DNA from: Babylonia areolata
Lineage: Eukaryota > Mollusca > Gastropoda > Neogastropoda > Buccinidae
Reading direction: 5' to 3'
Length of the DNA stretch: 64,000 bases
Assembly: GCF_041734735.1 (NCBI RefSeq)
Contig: NC_134896.1
Coordinates: 56,149,536-56,213,535, forward strand
The position numbers were made by a program, and so were the translations under genes. The notes beneath the pieces are model-generated. The model worked only from the letters and a program-made list of their open reading frames with translations. It was not told the DNA's origin and ran no database searches. Of the stretch, positions 32,464 through 46,600 are shown in pieces. Numbering within the stretch: position 1 is the stretch's first letter; each line of letters begins with the position of its first letter.

Positions 32464-35400
32464 CTGAAGGGGGGGACACACACACCAAGTTAGCATTTCA
32501 GCGTTTTTATGTCTAATATGTGTTCACACAGACTGACTGATTCTCTAGCGTTTCTGTATCTTACGTCTTTTATGTATTTACACTGGGTGACTGTGATTCT
32601 CATGTATTGTTTGCATAGCTTTCACCACGCATGCATTTCTCTTACTGAGATAAAGTATTCTGTAAGTTTCAGTTTCAGTTTCTCAACGAGGCACCACTGC
32701 GTTGGGACAAATCCATATGTAATATGCTACACCATATCTGCTGGGCAGATGCCTAACAGCGTAACTCAGTGCGCTAGTTAGACCTTGGATGCTTGCATAT
32801 ACTATTTGTGTACCTATCAGAATGGGCTTTTTCTGCAGAATTTTGCAAAGGGACAACACTTTCGTTGCCATGGGTTCTTTTTCAGTGCGCAAAGTGCACG
32901 TTGCACATAGGACCTCAGTTTTCGGTCTCATCCAAATGACTAGAGTGTAGATGCTCAGTTTCATTTTCCAGTTAAACTTGGGAGAAAGGGTGAGACCATT
33001 GTTTGAACCCAGCCCCCCATGGACGCTGTACTGGCCAATAAGCATCTTAACCATTCTGCCACCTTCCTCCTTGTGGGGATCTGTACACATGCTCCGACAC
33101 CTCCTAGGAACTGAAACTTGAGACAGCAAAATAAAGGTTGTCCACACCAAACCAACATGTTTGATTCGGAACTAAACCAAGGTTTCACAGAAGAGGACAA
33201 AAACAAAAGTTTCAAATGACTGCAAAACAGAGCACCCTACATGGTGTGTCTTTTCTCAGGGTTTTCCACAAATGTGATCAAACAAAATTCCTCACTTTTT
33301 CCAGATGTTTTGCGGACCAGAAAGAAAATGTTCCCTGTCCAACACATTGCCAAACTGATTTTTCAAAATTCGTCTACTCAACCACTGATGAAAGAAACTG
33401 GCGTATATCCCTGAATCAATCTTCAATTTTCATCTTCTTTTTATTAAAAAAAAAAAAAAAAAAAAATGCAATAGCTCCTTGTAGAATGATATTGGTGCAT
33501 GTACCAGTATCAATGTTTAATTTTCATCTTTTGTTTTTTTAATGCAATGGACTCGTAGTTGATCCCAGTGTCAATGTTTCAGTTTCATCACTTTTTGTTG
33601 GTCTGTTAACAAATTGCTTACCTTCTTTGTTCAATGATACCAGTAAAAGGTTTTGTATAAAAATTCCTAGACTTTTCCAGACCCTAAAGGGCAAAACTTG
33701 TCTTTCTCAAAGACTTTCCCAGCTCTGCAAATCTTTCTCTTATTCTCCCCAAGACTTTCCCAGCCCTGGAAATGTTCCTCTCATTTTTCCCAAAAGACTT
33801 TCCCACCCTGGAAACGTTTCTCTCGTTTTTCCCAAAAGACTTTCCCACCCTGGAAACGTTTCTCTCGTTTTTCCCAAAAGGCTTTCTCAGTCCTGGAAAT
33901 GTTTCTCTCATTTTTCCCAAAAGACTTTTCCAGCCCTGGAAATAGTTCTCTCATTTTTCGAAGACTTTTTCCAGCCCATTGAAATGTTTCTCTCATTTTT
34001 CCCAAGAGACTTTCCCAGCCCTGATAATGTTTCTCTTATTCTCCCCAAGACTTTCCCAGCACTGGAAATGTTTCTCTCATTTTCCCCCAAGACTTTCCCA
34101 GCCCAGATAATATTTCTCTCATTTTCCCCCCCCGAGATTTTTCCAGCCCTGGAAATTGTTTCTCTTTTTCCCTCAAGACTTTCCCAGCCCTGATAATGTT
34201 TCTCTTTTTCACCCCCAAGACTTTCCCAACCCATGCAAATGGCTCTCTCATTTTTCCCCAAGACTTTCTCAGCTCTGGAAATATGATTCTCTCATTTTTC
34301 CCACAAGACTTTTCCAGACTTCCATGACCCTGTAGTAACCCCTGGTTCTTTCCATGTTCTACACACGCTGCACTCACTTGACTGTGCCGTCTGACGCCAC
34401 ATGGCCGCAGGGGTTGAAGCAGTAGGTGGGGCACTCAGAGTCCACGTACAGACTCAGCTCGCAGCCCATCTGAAGCTTGACGAAGGGACCCGCCTGCACA
34501 CACGTCACCACTCTCCACTTTGGACCACCACAAAAAAACAACAACCCCAAAACAAATAAACAAACCCCCCCAAAAAAAACACCCACTAAATCAAATCAAA
34601 TCAAATTATGGTGCTTAGAGCCTTGCAGACCATTAACTCACTCAGTATGACCAGTCCTCTCTTCTCCTCTACACGGACCCCTCGGATGTCCAGTGGGTGT
34701 CTGAATGACCCAATCTTTAGCTTCCATCGTCAGAATTGTGGTATTCTTTGTCAACATTCACCTCTTCAGTATAAGAGCCTTCCGCCTGCAATATTTTGAT
34801 GATGGTAATTGGGGTGAAACGCTGTTAATGTCGTCTCTTTCGCGGTTCGTATGGAAAGAGTTAAGGCCATCTCAAGGCCATCACCAGGTTAGCATCGACT
34901 TCAAGTAAAGGGTTAAAGAAGTACAATAAAAACTAATCCCTGCTTCTATCTTTTCACTCAAAAAGTCAAGAAAAAATGTTTCAGAGTTTTAAACATTCAA
35001 ATCTGATTAAAAGTGCCCATTAGCTTCCACAGAGGAACATCACGGAACAAAGTTTTCACAGAATCTGCCGTGGAATGTCTCTTTCTAATGCCATGCAGAT
35101 CCCAGCAGTCAATGAGCAAGTGTTTAAACAAAAACAAAACAAAAATCACCACCAGGCTTTTTTGGCATGTTCGTCACTGATGTGTGCGCACACAGTTTCA
35201 GTTTCAGTTTCAGTAGCTCAAGCAGGCATCACTGTGTTTGGACAAATCCATATACGCTACACCACATCTGCCAAGCAGATGCCTGACCAGCAGCGTAACC
35301 CAACGTGCTTAGTCAGGCCTTGAGAAAAAAAAGAAAAAAAAAAGATAAATACATAAAAAAAGAACTACTACTACTAATAATAATATGTTTAAGGCGCAAA

Positions 35401-38400
35401 AACTTGATGAAGTCAACTATAAGCGTATAAAAAAATAAAATAAAATAAAATAAATAAATAAATAAAATAAAATAAATAATCAATAATAATAATAATAATA
35501 AAATAAACAAATAAATAAATAAATAAAACAAATAAATAAAAAAGACAACAATGATGCGCACACACAGTGTACCTGACTGTCATCCCACTTGTACTGGTGT
35601 TTCAATTGGAGTTTCCCTTTCCTGAGGAGGCATCACTGTGTTTGGGAAAATCCATACACATACTCCACACCACATGTGCCAGGCAGATGCACGACCAGCT
35701 GCATAGTCTAACATACTCATCAGGTCTTGATTGCATGCATATGAAATTTGTGTACCTATGAGAGTGGATTTCTTCCACAATATTTTGCAACAAGGACAAC
35801 TCTTTTGTTGCCATCCGTTCCTTGTCAGTGCACGAAATGTGTACTGCACATGTGATGTGACCTCGGTTAACTGTTTGTCTCATCGGAATGACCGGATGCC
35901 AAGTTTGATTTCCTAGAAGCACTACGGAGAAAGGGTGAGACCGGGATTCAAACCCTGACCCCCCACAGACACTGTCATGACAGATAACCACTGTGCCATC
36001 TTCCTCTTAGATGGATCGATATGTTCACACACACACAGATGTGTATGCACACACACAGATCTGTTTGCACACACGCACAGATATGTTTACACACACAGAT
36101 ATGTTTGCACACACACACACACTTGTCTGCACACAGACAGATATGTTTACACACACATAGATATGATTGCACACACACAGATATGTTTGCACACACATAG
36201 ATATGTTTGCACACACAGATATGTTTGCACACACATAGATATGTTTGCACACACATAGATATATATTTGCACACACAGATATGATTGCACATACATACAA
36301 CTGTTTGCACATACACACAACTGTTTGCACACAGACAGATGTGTTTACACACACAATGGACCTAAATGCCATCTGACCAGCACCGGTGGAAGAATCCAAC
36401 CTGCACCCACCTTCAAGCACAATGGACACGTCCGGTTCTCGCTGTCCCCCTGCCCCCACTCGTGCTTGCCGTGGACGTGTCCACACACCAGGTACACATA
36501 GGGGTGCTTCTCATGCAGGTTCAGAGACCCTTTTGACGGCAGCACCAGGGTGTTCAGGCCCACCGGACACTGCGGTCGCCCCGCGTTGATCTTGTTGATC
36601 ATTCCTTGAAACTCCATTTCCGTCTGTGCAGAGAATGAAGAAAACGTGCATGCTAACCTCTACTGCTGATGTCACATCACAAAGGCACAAGATTTATACT
36701 AAACCTCCGCATAGGTGGATAGTAGTTTGCACAGGACAGGAATGTCAGACCCCTGCTGGAGTCTGCACTAGTTGGGTCACGGTTAAGTATGTAGTAATTA
36801 AATTTCCGTTTATACACGAAAATAACCTCTGCTGCTAACGTCACATCACAAAGGCACAAGATCTATATCAAATTTCCAACTTATACAAGAAACAGTGACA
36901 ACAGCACAGCACAAATTCCAGTACATGTGATGGATACGATAATCAAAGTGAAAGATTTTGTAACCTTTTGTGGCCTTAGTGTCAGTGAAATTATGATCAC
37001 TGTGTCTGGGGTTGGACCTAAGATGAAGGCGGGGCCCAGTCCGTCCTTTCCGGAGAAAACAATATGATGAAGCATCGTGTCAGTGTGGTCAAACAATGGA
37101 CGTCCGACCCAAAGGCATACATGCCTACCCCAAAATCTGACCATGAGGAACAGATGATACAAAAACCAGGAACAAACTGAAATTTTCAATAACTTTCAGG
37201 AACAAACAATATTCTTTCCTTTGATTCAGCAATCATCACAGCTACCATAATTCATGGAAATGTTGCATTGATTCAGCAATCAACACAGCCACAATAACTG
37301 ATGGAAAATCTGCACTTGCAGCGAGTGCACAAAGTTTTCCTTCCTCTGTCCCTGTAAGCAATGTTCACTGTATCATTTGCTGAAGGTCTGGTAGTGTTGA
37401 TTCTGTTGGGGATTTGTTCACAGCAAGAGTTTCCACCACTCTTGAATCAAAAACGCTTTAACACATGAGTAAAAAAAATATATATAAAAAAAAGAGACAG
37501 ATAATAATTATTAAGAAAGCTTGACAATACTGTAACTGTCTATATAATGCTGTGACTCACCGGAGCAGTAATAAGGCCCAAAGCTGATCGCCACAGCAGT
37601 GTTGCTCCACACAAGTCTATCAACGTGCCATCCCGCAGTATATTATCTTCTTCGGGTATCTGCACAACAGAAAAATAAAAACAAAAAAATTTGCATCTGT
37701 CTTTCTGTTTGTTTTATTTTTTTCTTTCTTTCTTTTATTTTTCAAATCTGAACACAGCCAATCAACAACAAAAAAGAAGAAAAAAGAAAAAAAAACACAG
37801 AACATGCAACATACGTGTGTGCAAGCATGCACATGAAGCTGGCCTCATAAGGAGGGATAGAAGTATCAGTGACGGGCACAACAGCCATGTAGCCATGTGG
37901 TTAAAGCGTTGAACTTTCAATCTGAGGGTCCCGGGTTCGAATCTTGGTAACAGCACCTGGTGGGCAAAGGGTGGAGATTTGTCCAATCTCCCAGGTCAAC
38001 ATATCTGCAGACCTGCTTGTGCCTGAACCCCCTTTGTTTGTATACACAAGCAGAAGATCAAATATGAATGTTAAATATCCTGTAATCCGTGTCAGCGTTC
38101 AGTGGGTTATGGAAACAAGAATATACCCAGCATGCACACCCCCAAAAATGGAGTATGGCTGCCTATATAGTGGGGTCAAAACCGTCATACACGTAAAGCT
38201 CCACTCATGTGTACATATGAGTGAACTTGGGAGTTGCAGTCCATGAGCGAAGAAGAAGAAGAAACATCAGTGTGGACCCCCTGACCTCATGCTTCATCTT
38301 ACTGAACTCTGATAAATATCCATTGACAACTTGTATTGATCACTGCATGTTTTGTGTTCATCTATGTTCCATCACACTCCAAAAACCTCAAAAGACAGTT

Positions 38401-40591
38401 ACCAATCTTAAACTAATAACTATGAATTTAACAAACAAGGCAAACGATAAAAAAACACACCAATAGCACCAATCTATTACAGAATTTGTTCCAGCAAATC
38501 TCTGAGTAACTTTCAGCATCAGATTTCTTGGTGTCTTGCTCTAGCTGAATAGGAGTACCTGTTAGCCACGCGAAATTTGGCCAAGCAGAGCAAACCGATA
38601 GGCCTAGTTTGCATCAGTTTGACATGGTACAGTATATGACACCAAACTAAACATTCACTTCAGTTTCAGTTTCTCAAGAAGGTATCACTGCAGTCTGGCA
38701 AACCCTTACATGCTGCACCACATCAGCTAGGCAGATGCCTGACAGCAGCACAACCCAGTGCTCCAGTCAGACCCAGAGTGCATGCATATTTGTGTCTCCT
38801 ATCAGAGTGGGTTTCTTCTGTAGAATTTTGCCAGAGAACAACACCTTTGTTGCCACTGGTTCTTTTCCAGACCACCACATGCATGCTGTATACAGGACCT
38901 CTGTTTATCATCTCATCCGTATATGACTAGACGCTCAGTTTGATCTGCCAGTCAAAATCAGGAGATTGGGTGGAATCGATTGCGATCACGACTTAATTTT
39001 AGCCCGATCTCCCAATTGAACCATATAATTATGTGACCCGGTTCAAGACAAAATTTGACAAAAAACAAGAACGCCAGAGAATCAACAGACAGACAGAAAA
39101 TACAAAGAAACTTAGCCATATGGAGAGCACAGGAACAGGAGTCATAATGGCTGCCGGAAAAAGAGGGCGCTAGCCAACGGGACAAAGGGGAGGTTACCTA
39201 CTTCTGGGAGGCTGTCGGCCGTAGTTTCGTTTTCTCTGCATAGGCGGATAGTAGTTTGCACAGGACAGGAATGTCAGACCCCTGCCGGAGTCTGCACTAG
39301 TTGGGTCACGGTTAAGTACGTGTAATTAATCAGGAGATTGGGTGAGACCAGGAACCAAACCCAGACCATCATAGGCACTGTGTTGGCAGGTAAGCATCTT
39401 AACCACTCTGCCACAAAACCAAAGTGACTCAACAGCAGAGCAGGGTCTTCTCTATGTGTGGCCTCAAGACAAACTATAACTGATAGCCCCTTGCGGACTG
39501 CCACTGAAAGGCCCATGGAACACAAAGGGGAGCATGAGAGTAGCGCCACTGACACAACACGGACAAGGAGAAAGAAAGAAAAAATCCAATTTCCACCTGC
39601 CATATTTTACATCCCAATGAAAATATCATCATTCCAGTTCACAACCATGGAAAGTGAGCGTCAGCACATTCCACAGGTTAATGTCACATACAAACACACA
39701 CTCACATCCACACATATACACACAATCACGCATACACACTCACACACACACACTCACACCCACACATACCTGCAAACACAACGCCTCCCTCCCCTCACCA
39801 CCCCCTTCACACACACACACACTCACAACCTTTTAGACAGCACCTGAAAAAAAAAAACCCAAAAAAACCGACACCATGTACCTCAGTGTGCACACAAGCC
39901 ACGCTTCTCACCTGATGACTTTTGTGCGGCATGGGACGCGACTCTCTCAGCGAGAAAACACTGCCTCCGACGGAGATCTCCCGCCACACCCCTGGCTTTC
40001 CGGACGGCGTGAAGCCATTGATCGGCTTCATCACGAAGACACCATTGGTGGTCAGGCCATCTATGTCCTCCTCTGAATACCACTTGACGGCTTTTTCCTG
40101 GGGGCAGTGGAAAAGGCATCACGTTTCTCTTTCTTCCTTTTTTTTTTTTTCTGCGTAATTTCCGTGATTGCTAAGTGCTGATGATTTATACAAAAGGAAA
40201 CAAATTTTTCTGTCTTCAACTCTTTTTAAAAAATATTTTCTTCTAATTATTATTATTTTCTTAGATAAAGCACAGTTTTGTCATCAGTCAAAAATCTGAC
40301 TATACGCATATGCAGTTATCAGGTTTGTGTGGATCTGCACTGTACACAAATATGCCCATATGTAAGTGCAATTGTTACAAAATTTGTTGATCTTTATGGG
40401 TTTGCTTTGGCCATCATTTTAGCATGGACAAGACTGGGGTTTTCTCTCTCAGTGGTCAGTAAATCTATATTAGTATATAAGAAATTGTCGCTTTCCTGAC
40501 CTGTCTTCAGTCTGAGTCCAGACTAGAGGCAAAGTCTGAATAATCTGAAGACTGTTATGTGCTTGAAAGTGCATAATTCATTCAAAACAAG

Positions 40592-40634
<43 letters not shown>

Positions 40635-43600
40635 ACATCACATTTATGGAAAAGAATGCCAAAACATCTGGGGGAGGGTTGGGGGCGAGGGGGGAGCGTG
40701 GGGGTTGGTGACAGAGACAACAACCCTCACGCCCCCCACCCCACCCCTCCCATACCTCTGTACCCCCCTCCTCCCAAATAAACCACCTCCCCCTTCCCAA
40801 CAATAACTCACACAGCACTGAACTGACACTTACCCCTAGGAAAATATTCCTCGCCGAGTCAAAGCCGGCAGCGAAAATACGGGCGGTATAGGGAGGGTTC
40901 CTGTCGACGATGATGCGACAGGCGAACCGTGATATCGTGCTCTGCGTCACATTTTCCCGGGTGCTCCGCTGGCAGCCTGGAATGGTGTCCATCACCACAA
41001 AGTCTATGGGGCCCTCCGAGGAGCGGCCGATCTGAAACATGTCTGTGTCGTTGTCTTGCATGTACTCCACGATGATGGCCTTGTTCCGGGACAGGGTGTA
41101 GGAGACGGAGTGCTGGGCACTGTCCTGGACCGCCTGTTTGGGTGGAGGGGGGGTTGGGGTTTTTTTTATTAAACATTTTTTATTTACAATTTTTACACAT
41201 TATGACAGGCATACACATACAGGTTTATAATAACAATGGCACAGTTTTATTGCATTTTTTTACATTTTGACAGGCATACAGATGCTTGTTAATAATGATA
41301 GCTTGTGCTGTTTATTCAATTGATTTTAAAAAAATTTATATTATTACACAATGAAAGACATACTCACTAATGTACATAAATAATAATGATAGCCTGTGTT
41401 GTTACTTTTCAAACATTCTAATTGAATTTTTTTTTTTTTTTACATTATTGAGAGACAGTGTTTGATCCATGTTTTGTCACAGTATTTGTTTACTTGTGTA
41501 AAGCATGTCTGGTTGTTGTGGTTGTTGTTGTTGTTGTTTTGGGAGGGATGTTTTGCTGCTGTTGTTTTTGTTTTTAGCTAATAACAAAATCCCCTTCAGT
41601 ATCATTTTTTAAGCTAACCTATCAATCCAGATCACCAATAATGATCTAGCATTCGAAAAACATTGCATTACATTTTATGTGCACAGTGCTGATAAAACCC
41701 ATGTTTTGTGTCACTTTGGATCAAACAACAGTACTTAGACTAAAAAAATCAAAAACAACTAGAAGCTACTGAGTTATCTACAGTGACAGATCAACGAAAT
41801 AAACATGTTTTCTTTCAAACATGCCTTTGACGACTTGGGGTCTGAGACAAGGTGTCGTTTGGAAGGCTTGACGCCATTCGACCTTCCCCTTTTCCACAGA
41901 ATATACTTGCTTCTTCGCCGCCCTTTGTCTCCTGCTGTCAGATGTCCATTGTACCTGAAATGCAACGGTGAGCTCAGCCTTGAATCAGTCCAGGCTTTCA
42001 GCTATCCTTATAGAGATACTTAATCAGTTAATGGGATTTAGTCCGTAAAAATGTGCAATAAACACTCTCCGAGCAAAATCAAACCAGTCCTGGCCTCCTT
42101 GCAATGAAAATGATACATTTAATGATAAATTTATTTCATACACTTATTGACTTAATCTGGAAAAATATGCAAAAGTTCCAAGTGCGGTATGGCCAGCTCT
42201 TCTCTGAGAAAAAAAGACCACAAATAAACGCTTCATTCTGGGAGAATTACACTGTCAATAAAGTGTTTACAAAACATAAATTATGTCTATCTATCTATAG
42301 AGAAGAAGAGAGAGAGAGAAAGAGAGGTGGCGGGGGGAGAGAGAGAGACAGAATGATGATATGAGCTAATGTTCTAGAGCAAACTGCATTCTTCGTTCTT
42401 GTATTCATCACCGCAGTGGATAAACTTAAAAGCGTTGAAATATATCCATGACTGATCCAATCATTTTTCTTTGTTAGAAAAAATTTTAAAAAATTGGAAA
42501 TTTGTGCAGACTTTCAAATTTTCATATTCACTCTTACAATTTTCAGATTCAAACACTTGACTGTTGGCCGCCAATCTTTCTCTGTTTCTGGACCTTGCGA
42601 TTGGAATGAACTTCCTTCTTCGCTTCGTCAAGTCTCCACACTCAGCTCTTTCAAGTCTGGCCTTAAAACCCACCTCTTCCCAAAATAGCCTCCCTTGCCT
42701 GCCCTTCCTTATCTTTAGTTTCTACAGTATTAGAGTTATGCATGCGTGTGAATGACTGGTGCGAAAGCGCTTTGATTTGTCTCTGCACAAGATCCAGCGC
42801 TATATAAATACCATTGTTATTATTATTATTACTCAGTAACTCATTCGTTAAACCCCCTTGCATGTAAAAAAATTTTTTTTTTTTAAATCACTCTAAAGTC
42901 AATACCATTCCACCAATGCTGCGGGTTCAGTTTGATACTACGATAGTTCTAGACAAAAATCTCATATTCAGGATGACAGTACTGATTACTCAAAATGAGT
43001 GTTTTTTTCTGAAATATAACCCATTTCATATATCATATGATATATATATTAATGTATACTTGTATTTCTTTTTATCACATCAGATTTCTCTGTGTGAAAT
43101 TCAGGCTGCTCTCCCCAGGGAGAGCACGTAGCTACTCTACAGCGCCACTAATTTTTTTCTTTTCTATTTTTTCCTGCGTGTAGTTTTATTTGTTTTTCCT
43201 ATCGAAGTGGATTTTTCTACAGAATTCTGCCAGGAACAACCCTTTTGTTGCCGTGGGTTCTTTTACGTGCGCTAAATGCATGCTGCACACAGGACCTAGG
43301 TTTATCATCTAATCTGAATCACTAGCGTCCAGACCACCACTCAAGGTCTAGTGGAAAGGGAGAAAATATGGGCGGCTGAGCCGTGATTCGAGCCAGCATG
43401 TTCAGATTCTCTTGCTTCAAGGCGGACACATTACCTCTAGGCCATCACTGCACTATATCTCCATCACTATCACTATAGTATGTATAGATATATATATATA
43501 GATATATATATATATATACCAGTACACATCCTGAAACTTATGGCACATGACACAGCGATCTAACATAAGTAACAGTCTGAAAAAAATCAAAATAAAACAG

Positions 43601-46600
43601 ATATGCAGGTGTATTGCATGTTTTTAGTGTGCACACATCATCATATTTTTCACTGTAAATGCCCAGGGCTTTTTTATCATTAAATTGGGCGAACCAAATG
43701 CCCTTTTATTTTATTTCATTTTATTTTGTTTTTATACACACTGGTACTCAACTGCGGTACCAACATACAACAACACTCAACAAGAAGAAAACCCAAACAA
43801 ACCCCTTTTGTGCCAGTAACCTAACTGACAGAAGTTCGTTTATTTATAATTTATAGTTTGTTCATCCAAGATGATGATATTAGACTGAAGGTACAGACAG
43901 AGGATAACCCAAACAAACCCCTTTTGTGCCAGTAACTAACTGACAGAAGTTCGTTTATTTATAATTTATAGTCTGTTCATCTAAGATGATGATATTAGAC
44001 TGAAGGTACAGACAGAGGATAACCCAAACAAACCCCCTTTGTACCAGCAGTACCTAACTGCGGTACAGACAGCACTGACTGACTCAGTGCGACCAGTCCT
44101 TTTTTCCTCCGTGCAGCTTACCCCACGACAATCAGCTCCCCGTACTTGATGGCTTCCTGCGAGTGGGAGTGGGCGTGAGTGGGGGAGTGGGCCTGGTGGT
44201 AAGTGGCCTGGTTGCCATGGTGACTGGTGGTCAGCTCTTGCGCCAGTCGGCCCGACACCTCCCGCACATCCCCCAATCTCGCTGTTTCCTCCAGGGCTCT
44301 GCGGTCATCACCACCATCACACACTGATCATATCAAATAATCAATATATCCATTAACATGTATTCAAAGGATTGGGCAGCCATACCACCCCCCCACACAC
44401 ACACACACACTCCACTTTCTTTCCCCTAAAAAGATCCCCTCAAGAAGGTTTCTGCTTGGACCAGCCAATACTGGCTACAGCTTTTGTCATAGGAAATATG
44501 CAGTATTTTCAGTTTCCATCCACCTCTTCCTTTTGCTTGTAATATTTCAACCATATCAGCAGTGGTAAAATGCAGTCACCATAGCGGCATAGCCTCTTGT
44601 GTCGTGTGAACAGTCTACGAGATAGTTGATTATATTGACAAGTTTATAAATCTATATAGCACCTAATCAAATAAAGTTTGCTCCAAGCGCTTAAGAATAC
44701 AATTGCAATAGTTCCAATATCAGAACTCAGTATACATTTACAACACCATGCATTATACCACCCATCATTACAATCTACGCTGCATCAATTTATTATGCAG
44801 TACATACTACGAGAGATGTTCATTGAAGATTTCCCCTGACTTCTGGTTATTGCAGGGAGCTGAAATTACATAGGTATGGAAATACACATGTCTCTATAGT
44901 TCACGTGGTAATTTGCATAGATCTCTGAACTTGTAACAGTTTCTCTTTTATAGATGCTACTGCTAGGGTGGAGGTAGGTGTGATAATGGAGCCAGCTGAA
45001 TGCTGAGGTCATCAAGTTTCTGTACTTGAGGCCACACACCAAGGGAGATGTTTGATGAGATAAAAGAGATTTATGGGGAGGATGCTCCATCATTTAATGA
45101 AGTCAAGCACTGGCATCATCAGTTCGAAGTGCAGTAGGGCATTGATAAAAACAGTTCCCAATCCTGGATGACCAGTCCGCCACTGATGAACGAAGACACC
45201 ATCCGGCAAGTGGTGGCTACCATTCTGGAGGATTGTTGCATAGCCATTCACAAACTAGCCCACATGTCAAGATCAGTGTGGGGTCTGTGAAAAAAATAAT
45301 CCATGACCATTTGCACATGTATACAGAAATTGTCTGCACGATGGATTCCCTGGCTGCTCACACCTTTCCAGAAGCAAGAATGAGTCATGTGCTCCCAAGC
45401 TCTTTAGGCCATGTGCCAAGAAAACTAGGAGGACTTCTTCAACAGACTACTCAGACAAGACAAAACATAGGTCCATCATTATGATCCAGAGACTAAAGCC
45501 TAGTCGAAGCAATGGAAGCATTTTGGCTCACCACCGAAGAAGGCACATATCCAGCTCTTGGCAGGCAAGGTCATGCTCACAGTCTTTTGGGACCAGCACA
45601 GAGAAGTGATGATGAATTTCCTGGCAAAGGGTACCACAATTACCAGTACATACTATACTGAATTGCTGCAGAAACTGCGGGAGGCCATCATAACCTAGAG
45701 GTGAGGCATGTTGACTAAAGGTGTCCACCTCCTGCAAGACAATACCCCAGTTCACAACTTGCATGTTGACCAGAGGGAAGCATGGTCCTACGGCTATGAA
45801 ATCCTTCCTCACCACCCTTACTCTCCCAACCTCGTACCATCTGACTTCCACTTCTTTCCAAGCATGAAGTAATTTTTGAAGAGCAAGCACTTCCCAGACG
45901 ATGAAACACTAATTTCTGAGGTCAAAACGTGTCTTCTAACGCAACCTGCAGACTTCTACAGGCAAGGTCTTCACAGCTGTATAAAGTGATGGGAGAAGTG
46001 AGTCAATCTTGGTGGTGTATGTAGATAAAGACAAATAACTGTGCCAAGTTTTGTTCCTCTCAGTCCATGACAAATGGGTCAGGGGAAATCTTTTATGAAC
46101 ATCCCTCGCTGTCATAAGTACAATGAATAAATATAAAGGCTACAACAGTAAACAGAGCATGAACAATGACCAAAGAAAAACTATCACTGATCAACTTCTT
46201 CACCTGTAAAGCTTAGTAATTATACAACCTTATTCAGTTACTGCTATAACTGTGTAAAATTCATGCAAGTGCATTTAACGTAACATATGATGACATACAA
46301 CTTGGGTGAGAAAGAAAGGGGTTTAAATGTCTAGCTATGATATTTTCAACCATTTGATAATACACTCTTGTACACATCTTGTGTCTGCTGTCTCCTTAAC
46401 TCCACAATGGTTTTGAGAGACGGATACTGTCCCACCTTGCTTATTAAGTTAATTACTGGGTAAACACTTGACCTATTTGTCTGTGTTACAACTACAAGTA
46501 TGTGTTTGGGACTGTCCTTAGAAACACTAAGTGTGAAAAAGACAAAACAATATTATGACCATCAATAATCTGCACAGACAAAATAAAATACTGATTTTTA

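Noticed and set aside
33627-34434. Long Phe/Pro/Ser-rich and Gly/Lys-rich frames
   Set aside because: A minisatellite in the last pellino intron.
36000-36352. CRISPR-like spaced repeats
   Set aside because: Units are contiguous with no unique spacers of even length, in an animal intron; a minisatellite.
37888-37960. tRNA gene
   Set aside because: A and B boxes are present, but the sequence continues into a SINE body with a (GAA)n tail and does not close a cloverleaf acceptor stem.
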